This document shows, one piece after another, positions 1 to 8,933 of a DNA stretch of 64,000 nucleotides. The stretch's first letter is position 1. Every line of letters starts with the position of its first letter. Below the pieces are notes generated by a model that had not been told where the DNA came from, searched no databases, and was given only the letters and a program-made list of their open reading frames with translations. Position numbers and translations under genes: made by a program. Source of the DNA: JBHGYD01 sp041920415 (GTDB lineage Bacteria > Bacillota > Bacilli > Bacillales > Anoxybacillaceae); NCBI GenBank assembly GCA_041920415.1, contig JBHGYD010000028.1, positions 62,001 to 126,000 on the forward strand, given 5' to 3'.

Positions 1-108
1 ACGATTTTCCAAGGGGTTCGCACCATTTTTTTTCCGACGCCAATTGACGTTATTTTATTAGCGATTTTTGTACTCATTGCCGTGGCCTTGCATCTGGAAT
101 GGATTTAA
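1..108 (+). CDS. C-terminal end of an unidentified membrane protein (partial)
   Basis: An open frame enters from the left edge and ends at TAA 106-108, giving 35 residues. The last 20 or so form one strongly hydrophobic segment (VILLAIFVLIAVALHLEW), as at the end of a multi-pass transporter. A chromate-transporter-like protein is possible, but too little is present to name a family. It converges on ysxE with only one base between the two stop codons. Confidence 0.55.
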   Translation, partial: TIFQGVRTIFFPTPIDVILLAIFVLIAVALHLEWI

Positions 109-109
109 A

Positions 110-1138
110 TTACGAAGAAACTTCCGATTGTTCTTCCGCTTGTTTGGCTTCTTTCATTTGTATAAGACGCATAACGATATATTCGATATTTTTCATTGCC
201 CAATATCGTCGTTGTAATCGGGAAACATAGTCGCGTTCGCTTCTTTCTTTTTGCCGCTCGGTTGCATATTCGGAAACCAAACGATACATGCTATCCGGCT
301 GAGCTAAATGACTGAAAAAAAAGGCTTGCTCCTCATCAAGAATGGATAGTTGTTGCTCATATTCTACAAACCCATCTATCCACTCATCACCGATCGGATG
401 AGACGTTCGGACATGATAATATAAAGATGTAAACAAATCAGCCAGTGGCGATGCCCAACAAGCGCGCTCCCAACTAAGGAAATACCGATTTCCTTTTTCG
501 TCGTGTACGTAATGTGATAATGAAGCATTCCCGTGAATAAAGGCCATTCTCCACTTTTTTGTTTCTTTTATTTTCTCGTACCATTTTTCTAGCTGTGTTT
601 CGGCAAACCAATACGCTTGCATCGTTTCATGAAAATACGTGCAAAACTGTAGCTGAAAAGGGGACATGTACCACTCATTTTCACATTGTTCGATATAGGA
701 TTGTAAAAAGGAGCGCTGTTTTTCCCATTCATTTTTTCGTGTTTCATAATATTTAATAATATCATCTTCGTTTACTTCGATTTCTTGCAACGATTTTCGA
801 TGTAACTGAGCAAGATTCCGAAAGAAAGAGAGGGAATTCTCTCTTTCTTTCCCTTCCGTTTTCTGCAATACCCATGGCATTAAATAATAATATCGCCCGT
901 TGTAAAAGACAAATGGGGTGCCCTTTCTTGACAAATAAAAGGGAACGATTTGTTGTCTGTAGAAAGAATACGCTTGTTCAATCGCTTGTATATGCTCGGG
1001 GTTGTTCACTTCTTTTAGCGCAAATGTGCCGGCGTTCGTGTACGCTTTTTTCACTTTTCCATAGTCATCGATATGATTGACCTGTAGATAGTATTGCTGT
1101 AAAACGGGACGATATAACTCAAGAAGTGGACGGTTCAA
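110..1138 (-). CDS. ysxE: Spore coat protein YsxE (CotS-like kinase fold)
   Basis: About 342 residues, resembling Bacillus YsxE of the CotS/YutH family, which has an aminoglycoside-phosphotransferase-like fold and sits in the inner spore coat. The N-terminal lobe has FALKEV and the C-terminal half has the FIHGN and FLSWE motifs in place of the kinase catalytic loop. I chose a TTG start at 1138 because AAAGGGGG lies 8 nt upstream and the protein then begins like B. subtilis YsxE; an in-frame ATG at 1192 overlaps the spoVID stop but has no ribosome site. It is cotranscribed behind spoVID and should be mother-cell (sigma-E) expressed. Confidence 0.85.
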   Translation of the reverse strand: MNRPLLELYRPVLQQYYLQVNHIDDYGKVKKAYTNAGTFALKEVNNPEHIQAIEQAYSFYRQQIVPFYLSRKGTPFVFYNGRYYYLMPWVLQKTEGKERENSLSFFRNLAQLHRKSLQEIEVNEDDIIKYYETRKNEWEKQRSFLQSYIEQCENEWYMSPFQLQFCTYFHETMQAYWFAETQLEKWYEKIKETKKWRMAFIHGNASLSHYVHDEKGNRYFLSWERACWASPLADLFTSLYYHVRTSHPIGDEWIDGFVEYEQQLSILDEEQAFFFSHLAQPDSMYRLVSEYATERQKERSERDYVSRLQRRYWAMKNIEYIVMRLIQMKEAKQAEEQSEVSS

Positions 1139-1191
1139 AAAAGAAACCCCCTTTACATAAAAAGAAGTGAGGAAGTATTCTTCACTCACCA

Positions 1192-2265
1192 TTATGCGCG
1201 GCTACCCGCTGGTACCGGTATATATAACAGCTGTCCTTCCTGAAGCTGCGTTTCATAATCAAGATGATTCGCTCTTAATAATTGTTGTACAGTGATATCG
1301 TATCTTTCCGCAATCTTGTCCATTGAATCTCCTTGTTGAACAATGCAAATTTTAAGTCTAGAAAAATCTTGGTCCTGCTCTTTGGCAAATAGTTTCGTTA
1401 AGTAAAGAGCATTTTCCTTTCTCGGTTTCGGTCGTTCTACCGCTTCCTCTTCCTCACTAACATACTCATAGCGTTTCTCAGCTTTGCTTTCTCTTTGATT
1501 GACCGTTCCAATAGAGACCTTTGCTTCGTTTTCATGAATCAAATCTACTTCTTCGACGGGAATGGTGTGCTGTGCTTTGTTCTCGTCTCGATGCATGACC
1601 TCAATCGATGTTTCCTTTTCCTGCACAAATTCCCTTTCAGTTGCTTCAGTCGCCTCAGCCGCTACCTTCTCTTTTTGTCCTTCTTCTACTTTGGCAGTTA
1701 CATTTTCATTTTCTGCAGCTAAATATGCCCTGTTCTCTTCTAATGTTTCCTCTTCTTCTTGATAAGCTTCCTTACGTGCAACGACTTCAAACGGCTCAAA
1801 CCACTGTTCTTCATGTTCATTTTCAAAATCCTCGCTTTGTCGTACTTCATCAATCCCGCTAATCGAAATATCGGCCGTCAGCAATAGACGACCATTTTCA
1901 TCTAAATCGTAATCAAATGATTCGACTGTGACATAGACGTCTTCTAAATTAAAAATGCGGTTTTTCGGAATCGTAATATCAACTGGAAAGCGATGCAATA
2001 ATTCGCTAACCCCGTCTTCGCGCGTCGTTACGCGTTGCACAAAGCGATGCGCGCTAAAGTCAAACCATTCCGAATCATTTTCTTCCCCTTCGACCATTCG
2101 ATATTCACCACTTAATTCTAACGCTCCACGAATCGTAATATAATGTTCATATTCGTCAACGGAAATGACCGGGTCAAGAGAAATCGAAATAAATTCCGAA
2201 ACTTCCTGTCCTTTTTTAAACCAGATTGACTCCTCAAGGGAAAAACGCAAATATGATTGCTCCAA
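1192..2265 (-). CDS. spoVID: Stage VI sporulation protein D, coat morphogenesis (SpoVID)
   Basis: 357 residues. The N-terminal ~130 residues (LRFSLEESIWFKKGQEVSE, then VDITIPKNR) match the SpoVID beta-rich domain that drives spore encasement. The middle is acidic, Glu-rich and low complexity, and shorter than in B. subtilis (about 575 aa). The C-terminal ~50 residues are a LysM domain (CIVQQGDSMDKIAERYDIT). The start is TTG at 2265 with AAGGAGGA at 2273-2280; an upstream in-frame ATG at 2418 lies beyond the sigma-E promoter and so is not used. It recruits coat proteins to the spore surface together with SpoIVA and SafA. Confidence 0.93.
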   Translation of the reverse strand: MEQSYLRFSLEESIWFKKGQEVSEFISISLDPVISVDEYEHYITIRGALELSGEYRMVEGEENDSEWFDFSAHRFVQRVTTREDGVSELLHRFPVDITIPKNRIFNLEDVYVTVESFDYDLDENGRLLLTADISISGIDEVRQSEDFENEHEEQWFEPFEVVARKEAYQEEEETLEENRAYLAAENENVTAKVEEGQKEKVAAEATEATEREFVQEKETSIEVMHRDENKAQHTIPVEEVDLIHENEAKVSIGTVNQRESKAEKRYEYVSEEEEAVERPKPRKENALYLTKLFAKEQDQDFSRLKICIVQQGDSMDKIAERYDITVQQLLRANHLDYETQLQEGQLLYIPVPAGSRA

Positions 2266-2316
2266 CCGTGACTCCTCCTTCCGTCCCTTTCGTCCAAGAT
2301 TTTCTATGACATTATC

Positions 2317-2345
2317 AATGTATGAGCGACTAAAAAAGAATATGA
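2317..2345 (-). promoter_or_regulatory. Sigma-E promoter of spoVID-ysxE
   Basis: On the minus strand TCATATT (2345-2339) is followed after exactly 14 bp by CATACATT (2324-2317). This fits the sigma-E consensus (KMATATT, 14 bp, CATACANT), as expected for a mother-cell coat gene. Transcription would start about 45 bp before the TTG start. Confidence 0.8.
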
Positions 2346-2383
2346 ATAAACATCCATGAGTAATTTTACTCCTCACCCATTCA

Positions 2384-2417
2384 TGAAAATAACAGCTTGA
2401 ATTGGCCGTTATTTTCA
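2384..2417. repeat. 10-bp inverted repeat between hemL and spoVID
   Basis: TGAAAATAAC (2384-2393) and GTTATTTTCA (2408-2417) are perfect inverted arms around a 14-nt loop. The element lies between the hemL terminator and the spoVID promoter. It could be a second terminator hairpin or an operator; nothing in the sequence decides. Confidence 0.5.
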
Positions 2418-2419
2418 CA

Positions 2420-2457
2420 GAAAAAAATGACCATGCACAATTTGTACATGGTCATTC
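2420..2457 (-). terminator. Terminator of the hem operon
   Basis: A 10-bp stem (AATGACCATG / CATGGTCATT) is followed on the minus strand by a run of T. It sits 12 bp after the hemL stop and ends the hemAXCDBL transcript. Confidence 0.85.
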
Positions 2458-2468
2458 ACTGCAAGGTA

Positions 2469-3758
2469 TTATCCTCTTAGTTTCGCAAATGCTTTTTCAG
2501 CCGCTTCAATCGTTTTTTCAATATCTTCATCCGTATGTTCTGTCGATAAGAACATGCCTTCAAATTGGGAAGGAGGCAAGAAGATGCCTTGCTCAGCCAT
2601 TTCACGATAGTAAGCTGCAAACATCTCTAAATCGGACGTTTTCGCCGTTTCATAGTTCACAACTTTTTCATTTGTAAAGAAGAAGCCGATCATCGAACCC
2701 GCGCGATTAATCGCATGCGGGATTTCATATTTTTCCGCTGCTTTTCGTAACCCTTCTTCAAGGCGATCCGCTTTTTTCTTAAATTGTTCATACGTCTCTG
2801 GAGTCAGTTGAATTAATGTTTCGTATCCGGCTGTCATCGCTAACGGATTGCCGGATAATGTGCCGGCTTGATAAATCGGTCCGCTTGGTGCAATGCGTTC
2901 CATAATTTCCGCTTTGCCGCCGTAAGCGCCAACAGGCAGACCGCCACCGATTACTTTACCAAGACATGTTAAGTCTGGTTCAATACCAAAATATCCTTGT
3001 GCGCAGTTATAGTCAACACGGAATCCTGTCATGACTTCATCGAAAATAAGGAGCGCGCCATACTGCTTCGTTATTTCCCGTAATCCTTCCAAAAATCCTG
3101 GTTGCGGAGGTACAACCCCCATATTGCCGGCAACAGGCTCGACAATCACACAAGCAATGTCTTCTCCGTATTGTTCAAATGCATATTTTACGCTTTCTAA
3201 ATCATTGTAAGGAACGGTAATCGTGTTTTGCGCGACCGATTCCGGTACTCCAGGACTATCAGGCAAGCCAAGTGTTGCAACACCAGACCCTGCCTTAATA
3301 AGCAGAGAATCGCCATGCCCATGATAAGAGCCTTCAAACTTGACAATTTTATTGCGCCCCGTATAGCCGCGTGCAAGACGTAATGCACTCATCGTCGCTT
3401 CCGTTCCTGAGTTCACCATGCGAACAATTTCAACAGAAGGCACACGCTCAATCACGAGTTTCGCTAACTCGTTTTCAATAAGCGTTGGCGCTCCGAAGCT
3501 TGTTCCGTTTTCAGCTACTTTTTTTAAAGCCTCGACAACGCGGTCATTCGCATGTCCGAGAATAAGAGGTCCCCATGAAAGCACGTAATCAATATATTCA
3601 TTGCCATCGATATCGTAAATTTTTGAACCTTTTCCGCGCGCCATAAAAATCGGATCCATTTTCACCGATTTAAATGCGCGTACGGGGCTATTAACGCCAC
3701 CCGGTAAAAGCTTTACCGCTTCGGCATACGCCTGCTTGGATTTTTCATAGCTACGCAT
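2469..3758 (-). CDS. hemL: Glutamate-1-semialdehyde 2,1-aminomutase (HemL)
   Basis: 429 residues, the usual length. This PLP enzyme converts glutamate-1-semialdehyde to 5-aminolevulinate, the second step of the C5 haem route. Seen: SYHGHGDSLL, IFDEVMTGFR (the Asp that contacts the PLP ring), and the Schiff-base lysine in CLGKVIGGGLPVGAYGG at about residue 267. The start MRSYEKSK at 3758 has AAGGGG upstream; an ATG seven codons earlier lacks a site. It is the last gene of the hem operon. B. subtilis also has a sporulation paralogue (gsaB), but this copy is the haem-operon one. Confidence 0.96.
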   Translation of the reverse strand: MRSYEKSKQAYAEAVKLLPGGVNSPVRAFKSVKMDPIFMARGKGSKIYDIDGNEYIDYVLSWGPLILGHANDRVVEALKKVAENGTSFGAPTLIENELAKLVIERVPSVEIVRMVNSGTEATMSALRLARGYTGRNKIVKFEGSYHGHGDSLLIKAGSGVATLGLPDSPGVPESVAQNTITVPYNDLESVKYAFEQYGEDIACVIVEPVAGNMGVVPPQPGFLEGLREITKQYGALLIFDEVMTGFRVDYNCAQGYFGIEPDLTCLGKVIGGGLPVGAYGGKAEIMERIAPSGPIYQAGTLSGNPLAMTAGYETLIQLTPETYEQFKKKADRLEEGLRKAAEKYEIPHAINRAGSMIGFFFTNEKVVNYETAKTSDLEMFAAYYREMAEQGIFLPPSQFEGMFLSTEHTDEDIEKTIEAAEKAFAKLRG

Positions 3759-3824
3759 CTTCTCTACCCCTTTTTGCACTTTTCTTATTGTCCAGCTCAG
3801 ACACCGTAACGTCCTTTGCTCTTT

Positions 3825-4811
3825 TTATTTTTCCTTCAACCAACGAGCTACATCTTTTGCAAAGTATGTTAAAATTAAGTCCGCTCCCGCTCGTTTCATA
3901 CCGATTAACATTTCCATCACGATTTCTTTTTCATTAATCCAACCATTTTGCGCTGCTGCTTTCACCATCGAATACTCACCGCTCACGTTGTAAGCAACGA
4001 TTGGAAGATGGAAATGGTTCTTCATGTCGCGAATAATGTCTAAATAAGCGAGCGCCGGTTTTACCATTAAGAAATCAGCCCCTTCGCGCACATCGGATTC
4101 CGCTTCGCGAAAGGCCTCAAGACGGTTCGCTGGATCCATTTGATACGTTTTGCGATCACCGAACTGTGGAGCGCTATTTGCTGCATCACGGAACGGTCCA
4201 TAAAAGGCGGAGGAATATTTCACCGCATATGACATAATCGGCACATGCGTGAATCCGGCTTCATCTAATCCTTGACGAATCGCCGCAACAAAGCCGTCCA
4301 TCATGTTCGAAGGGGCGATAATGTCCGCTCCGGCTTTTGCTTGACTGACAGCTGTTTTTACAAGCAGTTCTAGCGATGGATCGTTTAGCACTTGCCCGTC
4401 TTCGACAACGCCGCAATGACCGTGGCTCGTATACTCACATAAACATGTATCAGCAATCACAACAATCTCTGGATAGTTTTCTTTGATTTGGCGAATCGCT
4501 TGTTGAACGATGCCATGTTCACAATACGCTTGTGAGCCAATTTCATCTTTTTCTGCCGGCACACCGAACACGATGACCGATTTAATCCCTAACTCGACAA
4601 CTTCCGCCATTTCGTCGTTTAAGCGATCGAGTGAAAGTTGATATACTCCCGGCATCGAAGAGACTTCTTGTTTCGTGTCTTCTCCTTCAACTACAAAAAT
4701 CGGATAAATGAGATCCTCGACGTGAAGATGTGTTTCTCTCACCATCGCACGTAAATTCGCTGTTTGCCGCAACCGACGATGACGGTTAAATTGCAATGAG
4801 TTCATTGTCAT
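3825..4811 (-). CDS. hemB: Delta-aminolevulinic acid dehydratase (porphobilinogen synthase, HemB)
   Basis: 328 residues. It condenses two 5-aminolevulinates to porphobilinogen. Visible are the Zn-type cysteine cluster (ADTCLCEYTSHGHCG), the two active-site lysine motifs (MSYAVKYSSAFYGPFRD and DFLMVKPALAYLD) and the C-terminal YNVSGEYSMVKAA. The chosen ATG overlaps the hemD stop as ATGA and is preceded by GGGAGGG, so translation is coupled to hemD. Confidence 0.96.
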   Translation of the reverse strand: MTMNSLQFNRHRRLRQTANLRAMVRETHLHVEDLIYPIFVVEGEDTKQEVSSMPGVYQLSLDRLNDEMAEVVELGIKSVIVFGVPAEKDEIGSQAYCEHGIVQQAIRQIKENYPEIVVIADTCLCEYTSHGHCGVVEDGQVLNDPSLELLVKTAVSQAKAGADIIAPSNMMDGFVAAIRQGLDEAGFTHVPIMSYAVKYSSAFYGPFRDAANSAPQFGDRKTYQMDPANRLEAFREAESDVREGADFLMVKPALAYLDIIRDMKNHFHLPIVAYNVSGEYSMVKAAAQNGWINEKEIVMEMLIGMKRAGADLILTYFAKDVARWLKEK

Positions 4812-5605
4812 TGCTTTCCCTCCCATGATTCGCTTTTTGAAAAATAAATTGCCATTTCTTTTATCATATCATCAATCGTGTAACGTTTTGGACAAATATG
4901 CACACGTAACCCTGCTTTTTCGGCAGCTTGTTTCGTAATTGGACCAATGCAAGCAATAACGCAATTTTCAAGCAATGGTCGCCAATCGATTCCCTCGAGC
5001 ATTTGCATAAAGCTATTGACAGTTGATGAACTCGTAAACGTAATGACATCAAGCCTTCGTTTCGTTAACAAATCTAAAATTTGTTCCTTGCCGCTTTCAT
5101 TTAACCTCGTTTCATACACAATGAGATCCGTTACGTCCGCTCCTAAATCGATTAAGGCCTCTTTTAACGTAGGGCGCGCTAAATTGCCTCTTACAAGCAA
5201 TATGCGCTCATTCGGCTTTATAAGCGGTTTTAATGCTTCCATTAATCCTTCTGCCACAAATTCATCTGGCACAATGTCAGGGTGAAGCCCTTTCTTATTT
5301 AGAGCCGATGCTGTCTTTTTACCGACAACAGCAATTTTCGGAAACCCCTTATGTAAAACGTTCGGCTCCACGAATGAAAAGAAAAAGCGGACACCATTCG
5401 CACTTGTGAAAATTAACCAATCGTAAACGGACAACTCGTGGACATGTTGTTTGACTCGCTCCTTATTTTCCGGAAAAGAAAAAGAAATAAGCGGAATTTC
5501 AAGGGGCAATGCCCCCATTTGTCTGAGCTTGTCCGAAAATTCTTGAGCCTGTTCTTTTCCTCTTGTGACGAGAACCGTTTTGCCGGATAAAGGGAGATGC
5601 TCCAT
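4808..5605 (-). CDS. hemD: Uroporphyrinogen-III synthase (HemD)
   Basis: 265 residues. It cyclises hydroxymethylbilane with inversion of ring D to give uroporphyrinogen III. The family is poorly conserved, but VLVTRGKEQAQEF at the start, WLIFTSANGVRFF and DVITFTSSSTVNSF are typical of its two lobes. Its ATG overlaps the hemC stop (TAATG) and its TGA overlaps the hemB ATG, so it is locked into the hem operon. Confidence 0.93.
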   Translation of the reverse strand: MEHLPLSGKTVLVTRGKEQAQEFSDKLRQMGALPLEIPLISFSFPENKERVKQHVHELSVYDWLIFTSANGVRFFFSFVEPNVLHKGFPKIAVVGKKTASALNKKGLHPDIVPDEFVAEGLMEALKPLIKPNERILLVRGNLARPTLKEALIDLGADVTDLIVYETRLNESGKEQILDLLTKRRLDVITFTSSSTVNSFMQMLEGIDWRPLLENCVIACIGPITKQAAEKAGLRVHICPKRYTIDDMIKEMAIYFSKSESWEGKQ

Positions 5606-6537
5606 TATGCATCTAACTCCTCTTTTAAGCGATCGATTAATGTTTTAGCGCCGCGTTGTACTAGGCTATCGGCCGCTTTCATTCCGACTTCTTCCGGATT
5701 CGTTCCGATAACGACTTCTTTATACAACTCTGTTCCGTCTGGAGAAGCGACTAACGCAGTTAACACGACTTCCTCTCGTTCGTTCACATAGCCGTATCCA
5801 GCAATTGGTACTTGGCAGCCACCCTCCATTTGACGTAAAAAGGCTCGCTCTGCTACAACAGCACGCTCTGTTTCGATATCATTTAATTTTCTTAACCATT
5901 CTAACAACTCCGCATCATCTTCGCGGCATTCCACCGCCAGCGCGCCTTGACCAACGGCTGGAAGGCAAATATCGGTCGGCAAATATTCCGTAATGACATC
6001 GCTTGCCCAGCCCATTCGCACTAATCCGGCTGCGGCCAGAACGATTGCATCATAATCTTCATTTTGTAATTTCGCTAATCGCGTATCAATATTGCCACGA
6101 ATCCATTTGATTTCAAGATCAGAACGTTTTGCTAACAGTTGAGCGGAACGTCTTAAACTGCTTGTCCCAACGATGGCCCCGCTTGGAAGATCGGCAAAAG
6201 GAACGTGATTTTTACTGATAATCACATCGCGATGGTCCTCGCGCTTTGGAACACATCCGATAGTAAGACCGCCCGGCAAAACAGCCGGCATATCTTTCAT
6301 ACTATGTACAGCCATATCAATATCACTACGAAGCATCGCTTGTTCAATTTCTTTCACAAATAATCCTTTACCACCCACTTTCGATAACGTAACATGTAAA
6401 ATTTGGTCGCCTTTCGTCACGATTTCTTTTATTTCAAATTCAAACGGCGCCCCTATTTCCTTTAGTTTCGAAATAACCCATTTTGTTTGCGTCAAAGCGA
6501 GCTTGCTTCGACGCGAACCAACGATGATTTTCCGCAT
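5605..6537 (-). CDS. hemC: Porphobilinogen deaminase / hydroxymethylbilane synthase (HemC)
   Basis: 310 residues. It polymerises four porphobilinogens into hydroxymethylbilane. Motifs: IIVGSRRSKLALTQT at the N-terminus, HSMKDMP, GTSSLRRSAQL, RGNIDTRL, and the dipyrromethane-cofactor cysteine in MEGGCQVPI (about residue 242). The ATG at 6537 has GGAGGAG at 7-nt spacing; a GTG directly before it is the less likely start. Confidence 0.96.
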   Translation of the reverse strand: MRKIIVGSRRSKLALTQTKWVISKLKEIGAPFEFEIKEIVTKGDQILHVTLSKVGGKGLFVKEIEQAMLRSDIDMAVHSMKDMPAVLPGGLTIGCVPKREDHRDVIISKNHVPFADLPSGAIVGTSSLRRSAQLLAKRSDLEIKWIRGNIDTRLAKLQNEDYDAIVLAAAGLVRMGWASDVITEYLPTDICLPAVGQGALAVECREDDAELLEWLRKLNDIETERAVVAERAFLRQMEGGCQVPIAGYGYVNEREEVVLTALVASPDGTELYKEVVIGTNPEEVGMKAADSLVQRGAKTLIDRLKEELDA

Positions 6538-6552
6538 CACTTTGCTCCTCCA

Positions 6553-7386
6553 TTATGAATACCAAAAATGAAACTTCGATAAACTGCCAAATAAGAAAAA
6601 GTTGACTAATAAAAATAAAAAAGAACCAATGTTCCACATCGCAATTGCTTTTCCTTGCACCTCTTGAACCACTCGTTTGTAAAAATAAACACTATAAACC
6701 GCGAGAACGGAAAAAGACCCTAACACTTTTGCGTCGTACCAATGAAAATGGTCAATTTTAATGTACGCCCAAATGACACCAAGAATAAGCCCTAATAACA
6801 ACATAGGCAATCCGATGATATTTAAAACATAAGACATATAATCTAATTTTGTTAAATCGGTCATTCGCAATAACCGTTTTCCCCATTTTTTTTGTTTCAA
6901 CAAATTGTATTGAATGATGTATAAGACAGAAAAGACAAACGAAAGGGAAAACGCCCCATACGCTAAAATCGTCATCGTAATATGAATCATTAACAATTCA
7001 GAAATCAGCTTTTCAGCCGCGGCCGCTGACTGGTGATGACTCGGTGCGAACGTATGGACGGCTAACATAAAAAATGCCAATACATTTGTAAAAAACACAA
7101 TAAAATCAACACGCATCAATCGATTAATGACGAGCGATAAGGTGATGAGTACCCATGCATAAAAATAGAGACCTTCCGACATCGTCAAAATAGGAAAACG
7201 CCCTGTTTCGATGATACGGAACGCAAAGAAAGCAGTCTGAAAAACCCAGACAATAGAAAGTAACCAGAAGGCAATATGATTTGCCTTCCGGTTATGGTTC
7301 AGAAAATCGATAAAATATAGCAACACGGATAATGCGTACAAAATAACCGATAGCTCATACAATCGTGTGATATTCATCTCTAACAT
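6553..7386 (-). CDS. hemX: Integral membrane protein HemX (CcsA/ResC-like)
   Basis: 277 residues with about eight membrane helices, close to the 276 of B. subtilis HemX. It belongs to the cytochrome c assembly (CcsA/CcmC) superfamily and in B. subtilis lowers the level of HemA. The start at 7386 (MLEMNITRLYEL) follows GAGAGGA. It directly follows hemA in the operon, which fits a role in tuning glutamyl-tRNA reductase rather than cytochrome c maturation. Confidence 0.92.
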   Translation of the reverse strand: MLEMNITRLYELSVILYALSVLLYFIDFLNHNRKANHIAFWLLSIVWVFQTAFFAFRIIETGRFPILTMSEGLYFYAWVLITLSLVINRLMRVDFIVFFTNVLAFFMLAVHTFAPSHHQSAAAAEKLISELLMIHITMTILAYGAFSLSFVFSVLYIIQYNLLKQKKWGKRLLRMTDLTKLDYMSYVLNIIGLPMLLLGLILGVIWAYIKIDHFHWYDAKVLGSFSVLAVYSVYFYKRVVQEVQGKAIAMWNIGSFLFLLVNFFLFGSLSKFHFWYS

Positions 7387-7402
7387 TCGTAAAATTCCTC
7401 TC

Positions 7403-8734
7403 TTATGACTGTAGAGATGGCACAATCGAGCGTTCACCATCGCCTTTTGCCTGCTTTTGTGCTTGCACAGCATCTTCAATATTAAAAATTTTCGTAAACA
7501 GTCGGAGCGCTTCTTCTGCATTCGGCTCTGCTGCTAACTCTTTCGCTCGTAAAATCGGGTCGCGCAATAGTTGATTAATAATGCTTTTTGTATGCTTATT
7601 TAATATTTTTCGATCGCGCTCTGATAAATGTGGAAGCTTTCGTTCAATGCTTTGCATCGTCTCCGCTTGAATCGCTAATGCTTTTTCGCGAAGAGCGGCA
7701 ATGACCGGAACAACGCCAAGTGTATGGAGCCATTGTTGAAATTCAACTAGCTCTGCTTCAATCATGATTTCAATTTGCTCGGCCGCTTTTTTCCGTTCCG
7801 CTAAATTGGCTTGAACGATGCCTTCTAAGTCATCAATGTCATATAAAAAGATGCTTTCTAACTCCGCTAATGCTGGATCTAAATCACGCGGAACAGCAAT
7901 ATCGACCATAAAAAGCGGACGCCCTTTGCGCATTTTTTCGATATACACCATCATATCTTTTGTAATCACATAGTCTTTTGCACCGGTCGAACTAATTAAA
8001 ATGTCCGCTTCAATAAGCGCGCATTGCAGCTCAGAAAGAGACTTTGCCTCTCCGCAAAACTTATCGGCTAAATGTTTCGCTTTCTCAAATGTACGGTTGA
8101 TGACCGTTACTTTTTTCACGCCGCTTCCGTAAAGGTTTTGTAATGCTAATTCTCCCATTTTGCCCGCGCCTAAAATGAGGACATGTTTCGTTGATAAATC
8201 CCCGAAAATCTTTTTCGCTAATTCCACAGCCGCATAGCTAACAGAAACAGCATTAGAGCCGATTTCTGTTTCTGAATGAGCGCGTTTGGCCAGCGTAACC
8301 GCTTGCTTAAATAGTTGTTTAAATACCGTGCCAATTGTGTTTTCTTGCTGTGCGAGAAGGAAACTAGAGCGCACTTGCCCTAAAATTTGTGTCTCTCCTA
8401 AAATCATGGAGTCAAGACCGCAGGCTACGCGAAATAAATGCTCCACCGCCGCTTCATTTTCCAAAATTCTTAAATACGCTGTAAGCTCTTCTTTCTCCAG
8501 TTTAAACCAGTCCGCTAAAAATGTTTTTATATAATAACGCCCGGTATGCACCTGGTCGACAACGGCATAAATTTCCGTACGATTACATGTAGAAATGATC
8601 ACATTTTCTAAAATGCTTTTTTGTTGTTGTAACACCTTCATCGCTTCGACCAGTTCAGATTCGCTAAATGTTAGCTTTTCACGAATTTCTACAGGGGCCG
8701 TTTTATAGTTTACGCCAACGACAATAATATGCAC
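7403..8734 (-). CDS. hemA: Glutamyl-tRNA reductase (HemA)
   Basis: 443 residues. NADPH-dependent reduction of Glu-tRNA(Glu) to glutamate-1-semialdehyde, the committed step of haem synthesis. Catalytic Cys50 is in IISTCNRTEIYA; the Rossmann motif is VLILGAGKMGELA; the conserved ILGETQILGQVR and the C-terminal dimerisation helix are present. The start codon is GTG at 8734. First gene of the hem operon, behind an extended -10 promoter. Confidence 0.96.
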   Translation of the reverse strand: MHIIVVGVNYKTAPVEIREKLTFSESELVEAMKVLQQQKSILENVIISTCNRTEIYAVVDQVHTGRYYIKTFLADWFKLEKEELTAYLRILENEAAVEHLFRVACGLDSMILGETQILGQVRSSFLLAQQENTIGTVFKQLFKQAVTLAKRAHSETEIGSNAVSVSYAAVELAKKIFGDLSTKHVLILGAGKMGELALQNLYGSGVKKVTVINRTFEKAKHLADKFCGEAKSLSELQCALIEADILISSTGAKDYVITKDMMVYIEKMRKGRPLFMVDIAVPRDLDPALAELESIFLYDIDDLEGIVQANLAERKKAAEQIEIMIEAELVEFQQWLHTLGVVPVIAALREKALAIQAETMQSIERKLPHLSERDRKILNKHTKSIINQLLRDPILRAKELAAEPNAEEALRLFTKIFNIEDAVQAQKQAKGDGERSIVPSLQS

Positions 8735-8779
8735 TTTCCCTATACCCCCTCAACTAAAAGTACATAGCTATCTCATTCT

Positions 8780-8788
8780 ATTATAGCA
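8780..8788 (-). promoter_or_regulatory. Probable hem operon promoter (extended -10)
   Basis: Minus strand TGCTATAAT: a perfect -10 (8785-8780) with the TG extension, about 45 bp before the hemA GTG. No good -35 is seen, which is common with extended -10 promoters. I see no PerR-type palindrome here, unlike B. subtilis hemA. Confidence 0.6.
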
Positions 8789-8827
8789 TGTATATATTGC
8801 ATGTACCGAAAAAAATGTGAATACAAT

Positions 8828-8855
8828 TTGAAACCATATGATAAACTTTTATACA
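8828..8855 (+). promoter_or_regulatory. Possible promoter of the small membrane protein gene
   Basis: TTGAAA (8828-8833), 16 bp, TATACA (8850-8855), about 80 bp upstream of the plus-strand gene at 8934 and divergent from the hemA promoter. The match is moderate. Confidence 0.4.
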
Positions 8856-8933
8856 GAACAACCTCCCACATGTACCTTAACAAAAAACTAGACATTCATC
8901 AAGCAAAGTTCGTTCGGAAACGAGGAGGAACCG

